A stretch of DNA of 64,000 bases. Source: Solanum dulcamara (Eukaryota; Streptophyta; Magnoliopsida; Solanales; Solanaceae). Where the stretch lies: assembly GCF_947179165.1 (NCBI RefSeq), contig NC_077244.1, forward strand, positions 72,276,144-72,340,143, given 5' to 3'. A model generated the notes under the pieces. That model made no database searches, was not told where the DNA came from, and saw only the letters and a program-made list of their open reading frames with translations. Below, in pieces: positions 55,796 to 64,000 of the stretch. The position numbers and the translations under genes were made by a program. Position 1 is the first letter of the stretch. Each line of letters begins with the position of its first letter.

Positions 55796-57916
55796 GTATG
55801 CACCAGGATAAGTCATACGGTATACGTTGGTTATGTAACTAATAATGTGTTCTGTATTTCAGTTACGTCCAGGAGATGGAGACTTAGCAAGTTGATTTTT
55901 TGTTGTAATTGTGTTATACATGTCAATCTTATCTGTTTACTGCAGTCTTAATGGTATTCTTTCCACCTTTCTGCTTAAATTACTAAAACTTCAAATGCAA
56001 TTGTCACTTTAGTTTGAAGGGGTCCATTAAGTCTATTTCCTTTCAAACTAGACAGATCCAAATGTGTATGATCAAGTTTTTAACACGAGTATTGGAATCT
56101 AAACAAGCTTTAAACAACCTGAAGCTGCTTACTTTAAGGAAAGCAAGCTCCATAGTCATACTCGATAGTCCAACTGTTGGCCAATACTCTTGTAATGAAA
56201 AGCAAGATAGACATTGGTGAATTGATCTGCAACACGTACTGCCCCTAGCTCACTTAAGATCATAAGATGATAGAGAAGTTCCTTCAAAATAATCGTTTGG
56301 TTCCTTGAATTCAAGATGGTCATAAGACTTGTTTTCTAAAAGCAAACAGCCAAACTTGAACCAGGGAACTTGAAGAAGATGAGCAAACTTCAAGTCCTTG
56401 GTGCTAGTTCAGCAAAACAATGTGTCTTCAAATCTTTTTAATGCTAAATACAACATCTATATCGAACTCCATAAAAGAAAGCAGGAAAACATTCAAACGG
56501 ACATGCTATGTGGAAATACAGAAACTGTAACATTAACTTAAAAGGTGCAATCAAAAATATGAAAGGCATGTAATACATATTGTTTCACCTCTATAGAATG
56601 TGTACTATGTCTGAGAAAAATAACACCTTGTGCATCATTCTATGACTAAACACTGGGGACCGAGTCAGAACCCTAGAATGCGCTGAACTCAGAGCTAAAA
56701 TCTGGAAGTTTCACGTTAATTATGAGATAATGTGCTTAAACAAAAGTCAAAAAAATCACATAAAGTATACTCGGACATTAATGTAGAATAGCTTGAGGAG
56801 AAAAAAGGTTTCCAACTATCAAATCAATAAACAAAAAATCATAATTCTGTATTTCCTCGAGTACCTTAAAAATGTAAAAGCCTCTAGATGAGTTGCTTCT
56901 ATTTTGAAACTGCCCACAGCTTCATCAGTTGTAGCAGCACGCTGATACAATAAAAGTCTCCAATTAAGGAACATAATAAGACTACATTGATATCAAACAT
57001 GCTTTGAGGACTCACAGGAGTTCATTTCTCAGATTCAATTCATTTGCATAACCTTTTCATCAATATATTAACACATACATGTGGACAATAACGTCGATGG
57101 AAATTCCTTTTTGTTAGGATAGTATATAACAAAACAAGTCATTTTGAAGTAGTCTTTAACCAAGATAATTTTGGTTTCCTTCAATGGACGACAAGTACTC
57201 CATTGAAGGTAAAGTTTCCTAAATAAATGTATTCATACTTCACTTTGATTTCTGTCTGTTTCATTTTAGTTCAAAAGTACTGAAATACTATTGCGACGAC
57301 TCATGTTTTAGAAAGTAGAATATGTCCCTTCACGGTGATGAGGTGGACAATTCCTTACTCTAGCTTCAAAGAAGCATGAATCAGTTTTAACTCCTCAGTC
57401 AACTGACCTTCGACTTCGGAAATTAGAGCAAGAAGAACTCTACAACGGCAAAGAGAGGCTGAAAGTCACTTGACTATAAGGAGAGAAGTTTCACCTTGAA
57501 TACAAATGATTTATCTTCTTCTCTTAAGATATTTCTATTTAGAACTTGATCGAGGGGTCAATTGACTTTGAAACATAAAGTAACAAGAACATAATCCCGT
57601 GCCCCCGCCCCTTAAAGGAATGGAAGTGCATTGATGAATATGTATAACCATATCCTTATAATTAAATCACAAGTTGACTTACAAATTTGAGAATTTACAA
57701 AGCAAGCTACAATTGCTGATTCAATTGAATCAATAGAAAGTTCCAAACTTGAAAAGCATACCAATAATTACCTGAAATAAAAAACTGAAATGTGAACTTC
57801 CCAAACGCAAATAAAGAAAATGAATGCTAATCTTCGTGAAATCATTTGTTTCGTGGATGATTTTTAAAATTTATGAATTTCAGATTTCCTATCGAATTTA
57901 GTACTATGAACTTTTA
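55796..57916. other. Intergenic region after SOBIR1, nothing recognised
   Basis: The start is the SOBIR1 3' flank. No coding exon, RNA gene or nameable repeat seen on either strand. Confidence 0.4.
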
Positions 57917-58164
57917 TCCCTTCGTTTTAAAATAAATAATCTACTTTTATTTTTAATATGTTTAAAAAAGAATGATTCTTTCATTTATTGGCAACACTTT
58001 TATTTCACATTTTCACGTAATATGTTTAAGGCTAGAAGATTAAAAAGACATTTTGATACATTTGACATAACTTTAATTTAGGATCACAAGATTGAAAAAT
58101 CTTCTTTAATTTTTTAAATTTCGTGTCAACTCAATTTAGGCGATTCTTTTTTAAACAGAGGGAG
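57917..58164. mobile_element. Stowaway-like MITE
   Basis: Left TCCCTTCGTTTTAAAATAAA, right inverted TTAAACAGAGGGAG followed by TA. The interior has CATAACTTTAATTTAGGATC as in related elements of the window. It ends about 200 bp before the tRNA gene. Confidence 0.7.
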
Positions 58165-58367
58165 TACTATTTTTCGGAACAAGCCCATTAGGTGAATTGA
58201 GGTTATATATTGTTACGGTCTACTTTAAAGGCTCAAAAATTAAAAATTTGAAATATCCAATCCGATTCAAATAAAATTTGGGTTGAATTTTGATGGTAAT
58301 TTCTTCAATTTTCAACTTCATAGAATGCCAAAAGAAAAATATAAGTTCAAATAAGAAAAAGTAAGAA

Positions 58368-58439
58368 GCCCTTATAGCTCAGTGGTAGAGCGTCAGTCTT
58401 GTAAACTGAAGGTCCGTAGTTCGATCCTGCGTGAGGGCA
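58368..58439 (+). tRNA. trnT-UGU: tRNA-Thr (anticodon UGU)
   Basis: A 72-base gene without intron folds into a full cloverleaf: acceptor GCCCTTA with TGAGGGC, D-stem GCTC/GAGC, anticodon stem TCAGT/ACTGA with loop CTTGTAA (anticodon TGT), T-stem CGTAG/CTGCG with loop TTCGATC. The internal A box (TAGCTCAGTGG) and B box (GGTCCGTAGTTCGATCC part GTTCGATCC) are intact. A T-run at 58441-58446 follows directly as pol III terminator. The nuclear type is inferred from context; CCA is not encoded. Confidence 0.96.
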
Positions 58440-58440
58440 A

Positions 58441-58446
58441 TTTTTT
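58441..58446 (+). terminator. Pol III terminator of tRNA-Thr
   Basis: A run of six T two bases after the last paired base of the acceptor stem, as needed for RNA polymerase III stop. Confidence 0.9.
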
Positions 58447-61265
58447 CAGATTACTAAACACTTTTTTTTTTTTTTATAATTATTGTTTAGAAAAAACTCA
58501 AGTCAAATACTTTTAACTCTTGAAAATAAGTTTTTGTGTAAAAATACTTTTAATTTTTCAGAAACTTTGCCAAGTCTTCTAGATCTATACTAACAGTGTA
58601 ATTTTTCAAAGAAAGATTTAAATTGACGCCCTTTACACCAATTTTGAATTAAAAAACATGAAGGAATCTGCTTGTTGTACAAGTATTCTGGATCTAAGCT
58701 CCAAATTCCATGTGCTATAAAAAACTTTGGAACTATCCCTTCAAAAAATTTATTACCTTTTTTAATCTCAATTTATGTGTTAAATTATTTTTAGTCCTTT
58801 AAAAATGTCATTTTATTTATTTTGATATAATTTAAATTTTAAAAATATTTTAATCTAATCGTCCTCGATTTAATTCAAGGTAAATTTCTCCCAAAAAATC
58901 ACACTTGCTGCTTGGAAAATCACTAGTCATCCTTAGTTTAATTCAGTCTTCATCTCTCTCTTTTGATCCATAATTAATTGTGAGCCCCTTCTATAAAAAG
59001 AAATAGAAGGGAGGAAAAGAGTGTTATATTAAACTAGAACTGGAGCCAATTCTTAGCTAGTATCCCACAAAGTAGTGATAACATTCTGCCTAGGACAATT
59101 AGTCAGGTTAGTCAAATTTGGACGGATCATAATAGGTCAAGATAATAAATAGGTCAAGATCCAATTCAATTCAAATTTGATTGGTCAAAATGGGCTGGGA
59201 CAAAACGGGTTGGGTAATAAGTTATAAAACAGGTCAAGACCCAACCTGATTTTTACTAAATTTTAATTATTTATTTGTTCTTTTATAATGTTTTAGTAGC
59301 TAATATAATTAATTTTTTTATTATGGTTATATATAACATATCAAATTTCAAGAAAAAAATTTAAAAAATATTTGGACAAGATTTCTATCAAGTCAATTTG
59401 GGTTACATATCAATCCAATTTATAATGGGTTGGATTGAAATGTGTTGAGCTAATAAATGTGCGGATCAATAACCCATCGAAACTTAAATGAGTTGAATGA
59501 ATTAAGAAGGTTGGATTTGATTTTGCCACTCCTAATTCTAGCCGCTTCTGGGAGATAAATTAGAAGTAACGAATGCACGAGGATGATTTAGGGGGTGCTT
59601 GGTATGACGGGAAATTATTTTTTTTTTTAAAAAAAGTCTCACTATAACATCCCTACGAATTTAGAAGCTATTTTAAATGGACTATTGGAGGAAAATATAA
59701 GTGAGTACTTTTAGGTTTTAGTATTTGGTTTATCATTTAGATTATTTATGAGATCATATTGAGTATGTTATTATTATTGTATTAGTTGGTTGCAAAAATG
59801 ACTTTAAAAATGTCTTTTTTGTTGATGTGAGGGGTGGAAAAACAAAGAAATTGATTAATAACAATAAAATAAAATGTGTGTCTAGAAATGAAGGGAAGAA
59901 TTAGTGTACCATTAGTGCACTCAAGTTGAGTAATGACTAATGAGTACCTAAGTGTCCCACTTAGGATTGATAAGATAAAAGGAAATATCAAATGGTTGTC
60001 TATTTTAATTACCATGCCATCATTTTATGATAGAGAAAGAAAAATTGGATGTGTTCAAAGATATTAATGGTGCAAATCAAGTGATTTTTATCATGCTATT
60101 TTAGATTATTGAAATAACCTTTTGATATATAATTCAAGTCAGACCTTACTGATATACAAAATTATGCACCAAATTAGAATTTTCTATAATAAAATACAAA
60201 ATAAAAGATAAATAACTATAACTACAATACGCAAAATAATTACTAGCACTCGCAGCATCTATCAAATGTGGTCCTTTTCCCAACTATTAGAGTTGCTTGA
60301 TAGTGGCTATATCCTTCATACAAGGCAAAATTAAACATGCACAAATGGACATAAATTTCACTTTTTAATTGAATTTAGGTTATCACATTATTTTATGGTT
60401 GTTATTGCTTTTTTATTAGTTGATTTGTTTCTCCATTATTGTTTTCTCTTTTTTCATATCTATTTTTATATGTTGTACTCGAATTGGGGTCTTTCGAAAA
60501 ACAATTTCTTTGCCTCTACGAGATAGAGATATGATATGCGTATATTTTATACTTTTCATACCACAATTGTGGAATTTTTGTTGTTAATTTGCACAAATGG
60601 ACATAAATTAAACTCTATACGTGTCCCTCACCAAATGATTAAACCACTTTAGTTCCAAATTTTCCAATCCTAGTTATGAGCATTAAATTAAGGGACACTG
60701 GGACGAAAGATGATAAATCAAAGGAGGGTCATTGGAGTTTGCTGCTTTTGGTGCCTTTTATGCAGCTTGTCTGATCTATATTATTTATTTATTTGTAAAA
60801 TATCAGTCTTTTTCCCAAAATTGTGATAAGGTTTCGAAGACATCAAATATCTCTCGAACCTTCACTAATTAAGCAGTGGGACGATATTTACGGTAACACT
60901 AAAATTGTTTTCCGTCATGTCATTTCATAATATCACACACTAGCAGTCTAAAATAAAAACTAAAGGCAACCTGCAAATTTATCAATCGACCACATTTTGA
61001 AGCATATAACTAATGGCTAATTTCATTACACATAATGAAGATATACAGAGTCCACCACACAGTAGTTGTACAATAATTCTTTTTGTATAGAACTCTTCAG
61101 TTGATACAACACTCATCGTCTGCTAAAGGACTGACTGGGAAAAAAAATAAACATATAGAATAGGCCTCTACAGTAGGACATATGAAATGGTAAAAACTAA
61201 TAGTCATTCCATTGATGGTCCATTTACAAAGATTGATTTTGCCTTACGATATGAAACACTTGACA
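58447..61265. other. Intergenic region with repeat relics
   Basis: No gene recognised. 59095-59545 has blocks (AGGTCAAGATCCAATTC, GGGCTGGGACAAAACGGG, TTTGCCACTCCTAATTCTAG) of the family of MITEs seen at 24283 and 50278. 60395-60590 holds a worn Au-type SINE (GGGTCTTTCGAAAAACAA, ATATGATATGCGTATATTTT). Confidence 0.5.
60395..60590 (+). mobile_element. Worn Au-type SINE
   Basis: Contains TTGGGGTCTTTCGAAAAACA, CTCTACGAGATAGAGATATG and GTGGAATTTTTGTTGTT in the order of the SINE at 47403-47539, with extra 5' sequence. Target duplication not found. Confidence 0.6.
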
Positions 61266-64000
61266 CTAAGCTGCCAGCCTAAAGTTCATCACTTGATGAT
61301 GGCTTAAGTCCATTCTTGGTTCCTCCTCTCTTTTTCTTTTGGGCAGACATAAAGAAGACATGGCCCTGGCTGACACCACCTTTCTAACAAGTGATTTCCA
61401 CAGCTCATCATCTCCCTTTTGTTGCACCTTCAATTTGAATTGTCTGAAACGTAAAATATGGAACTGTAAGTTACTCAAGAATTGATATTTACCAAGTACA
61501 GAAACAAGAAAAAACGAATAATTAGTAACTAATTACTATATCAAATTGACCCTACTGATAAAGAAGGCAAACAACGTTATTTAAAGCTGATACTTATGCA
61601 GCGGTTTTGACCTTAACCAACCCAACGTGTCATAAAGTTAATTCTAACTCTTGACAGATATTTTCTTGAGGAACAGGACAAATGGACACAATCCAAAAGA
61701 ATGCATCACAAAAGGTCAGATCATGTTGCTGTCTAAGTTTTGCTACCGTCTACAACAGGTGCATCTGGGTATAGTCAAAATGGGGACCATGAATCAATTA
61801 TTACTACTTGAATGGTTGTGGTCACATCAAGAATAATCTCAACCATGCCGCCATCTAGAATCACAGTAAAATTTGGGGAAAATATCTTCATGATTAAATT
61901 CATCATCACACGAAATTGAACGAAATCACACGCCAGCCAACCATTGTGTGTTAAGCCGTACTTGAGTGTTGATTTATCATGCCTAGCTTATAAGACAGTA
62001 TGGGATTGATAACCTCCTTGATAGTAAATGGCTCAATCATAAATTGGAGAAAAAATGGACAAAGCAATGACAGCTGATTTATTGGCTTTTTGTATAGAGA
62101 CAAATCACCTAACAACATCCGAGCTTTGACATGCCACCTCAAAAGCTTTCAAGGTATAACTTGACAGACCATATTGGTATATGGATAGGGACCCATCATT
62201 CAAATCAAGCAAGAGAGACCTCCCTCGATCAATGACACTTCTAAATGATGTACATATTCTAATTACTATGACCAATGAGATTTACCTTAAGTGATCAACT
62301 ATACAGGAATGGATTAAAAAACTAGTTGCTCAGTAGTCAGTGGGTGGTTACCTGCAAAGGAGAACCTGGCAATCGTTTGGTTGGTCACAAATGGATGCGT
62401 GTAATCTTAGGATCTGCCACATGCGCTTGCATCGTAAACAACCTCCATTGGTCCTTCTCTTACAAGTAGCAAAATGTCGAATCAAAAGCTGAAGCCCTTG
62501 GCAGGTATCAAACTTGCTACATGGCTGCCTCTTGATGGAAGGTTCCTTATCAAATGGCCCCACACTAGTACATCCTTCTGTACAAATGTGCTCCAAACAA
62601 TCCATCGCTTCGCTTAGCTGTAAATACAAGCTCAGCTCCCGTTTGTGTCTCCTTGTCCTCTTCTTCCGCTATAATGAGAAATTTATGATGCAAAATCATT
62701 AATCACAACCACTTGACTGATTTAAGAGATGCAAACAAATGCCATGTAATGATTTCATGGCAAACTTTACATCTTTCATGATCAATTGAAAACATTTAAA
62801 AATATACTATGAATTCCAAGAGAAGATTTACTATTATATAGAGGATGTATGCCAATTATGTTATAATTACGTACCAAGTCAGCCTCATCCATGAACTGTA
62901 GAATTTCAAGTTCAAGCAGGGGATCATTATGTTGAAGGAATTTCCAGCCCTCAGTCTCCTCAACTTTCTTGAAATTGCGAGACAAAAATTTCATACTCTT
63001 GAGGTATAGATCTGGTGCATCACATAGTCTCGCAAGTTGAAGCATATCCACAGCATTTTCAATCGTCAGCCGCTCGGCCAACCCCTTTGTGCATCTCTGC
63101 TTCAGCTGTGGTACCAAGTACACATGAGAAAGTGCTAGCAGATGAATCCCATGTCTCTCCATCTGCTCTTCAGTGCACCTAAATACAAGGACAATTTGGT
63201 CACTCTAAGCCTTCTTTCTTGCAAGGGTTTAATCGAGTATAAGTTTTTGTTTAAGTTTCTGATTTTAATCAACTTTTAGACCACCAGAGTTGTTAGTTAA
63301 AAGGTTCTTCTCAGTAATAAGTATAAAATAGTAACCTAGAAATTAAAGAAAAACTTGTACAGTTGGCTAAGCTAAGTAAAAAGTGTAAATATTATTTTAC
63401 ATTAGTAGTGCATACAACTTAAAATTATCAAGTTTTATCATATTGATAGTGGAAAATTTCTTCTTCCATCTCATTTTATGTGAGATATACATTTCTTTGT
63501 TAAACCTAGTGTTTAATCAAATACTGTCACAAAGCAGAGGAGTATCTTAGTAGATGCAACTTTTACCGTACTATAAATAAATAGAAATTGTAATATGAAT
63601 ATGAGAGTAAGTAACATGTTACAAATGATTCAACTATATTGGTTGTTTAGCAATCATATATAGTTCTAAGCATTCCAATGACAACGGAGAAGTCGGTTGA
63701 GGCATCTATCAGACGGCGAACACAATATGAAGCAAAACAAATAGTATATGATTAAAGAATTTACGAGTCAATGAATGAGCCACACACGTAAGCAATTAAC
63801 AAATAGGCAGGCAGATTAGCCTTTGAATACCAACTACCTATTTTCTAATTAACGAAGGAACCTAGACTTAAGCCTAAAATAATATACTTCTTGAGGTCAA
63901 ATTCCAGCTTGGATGGAGCCAATTAGATTCGAAGTTTGGACACGATTAACAAGTTAAGAAAATCGAAATAATAAATGAAGAATAAAAAAAGGGATTTGCG
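61266..64000 (-). CDS. BTB and TAZ domain protein (BT family), 3' three exons, cut by the window edge
   Basis: Minus-strand exons 63178-62875, 62668-62352 and 61443-61266 join in phase (about 265 residues, to the stop). They encode the end of the BTB domain and BACK-like linker (CTEEQMERHGIHLLALSHVY, LVPQLKQRC, QLARLCDAPDLYL, FKKVEETEGWKFLQ), then RKKRTRRHKREL, a TAZ zinc-binding domain (CLEHICTEGCTSVG, CSKFDTCQGLQLLIRHFATC, CLRCKRMWQILRLHASICDQ), and a C-terminal calmodulin-binding-like tail (LWKSLVRKVVSARAMSSLCL) with a basic KRKREEE. This is the plant BT1-BT5 architecture. BT proteins are adaptors for CUL3 ubiquitin ligases and regulators of nitrogen, hormone and gametophyte responses. The N-terminal BTB exons must lie beyond 64000; 63179-64000 appears to be intron. 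Subtype is not determined. Confidence 0.92.

Noticed and set aside
63179..64000. Additional BTB-TAZ exon within the window
   Set aside because: I searched the minus strand for BTB core motifs and in-phase donors and found none; the region reads as intron.

Overview
The window is nuclear DNA from a flowering plant, most likely a nightshade (Solanaceae). The support is AT-rich intergenic DNA, spliced genes with GT-AG introns, a nuclear-type tRNA-Thr, Ty1/copia and gypsy-type LTR sequences, and SINE and MITE families that I recognise as typical of Solanum and its relatives. Gene order also fits: from memory, tomato carries NBR1, plastid EF-Tu, a WNK kinase and SOBIR1 close together on chromosome 6. 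I could not check that, and I cannot fix the species.

Layout. 1-6237 holds two broken minus-strand copia elements, sitting in a dead copy of a universal stress protein (USP) gene whose intact sister lies at 6981-8697 (-). A short PB1-domain gene follows at 11960-12601 (+), then a 111-residue membrane protein at 14292-14627 (+), then a repeat block at 16481-18130. NBR1, the selective-autophagy receptor, has seven exons at 18577-22303 (+). A Di19-type zinc-finger gene has five exons at 23656-26625 (+). Plastid EF-Tu is intronless at 28900-30348 (-). A WNK kinase has eight exons at 31682-40670 (-), and its 5-kb intron 5 carries LINE tails and a perfect 40-bp hairpin. From 41.1 to 53.7 kb I see no gene; this stretch holds a 994-bp MULE-type element, a 2279-bp solo LTR with an intact target duplication, several SINEs and MITEs, and a C-rich minisatellite. 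SOBIR1, the adaptor kinase for receptor-like proteins, is intronless at 53882-55795 (+). tRNA-Thr(UGU) is at 58368-58439 (+). A BTB-TAZ gene enters from the right edge (61266 to beyond 64000, -) and lacks its 5' exons here.

How the genes relate. They are independent plant transcription units, not an operon. NBR1 (autophagy and defence), Di19 (stress transcription), USP (stress) and SOBIR1 (pattern-triggered immunity) share a stress and immunity theme, but physical linkage does not show co-function. I found no clearly new multi-gene system. The most unusual structures are the perfect hairpin in the WNK intron, the nested copia insertions in the USP duplicate, the MULE with about 120-bp terminal inverted repeats, and the possible retained-intron isoform of NBR1.

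Exon coordinates were derived by hand from GT-AG sites with reading phase checked across every junction; transcript ends were not determined.
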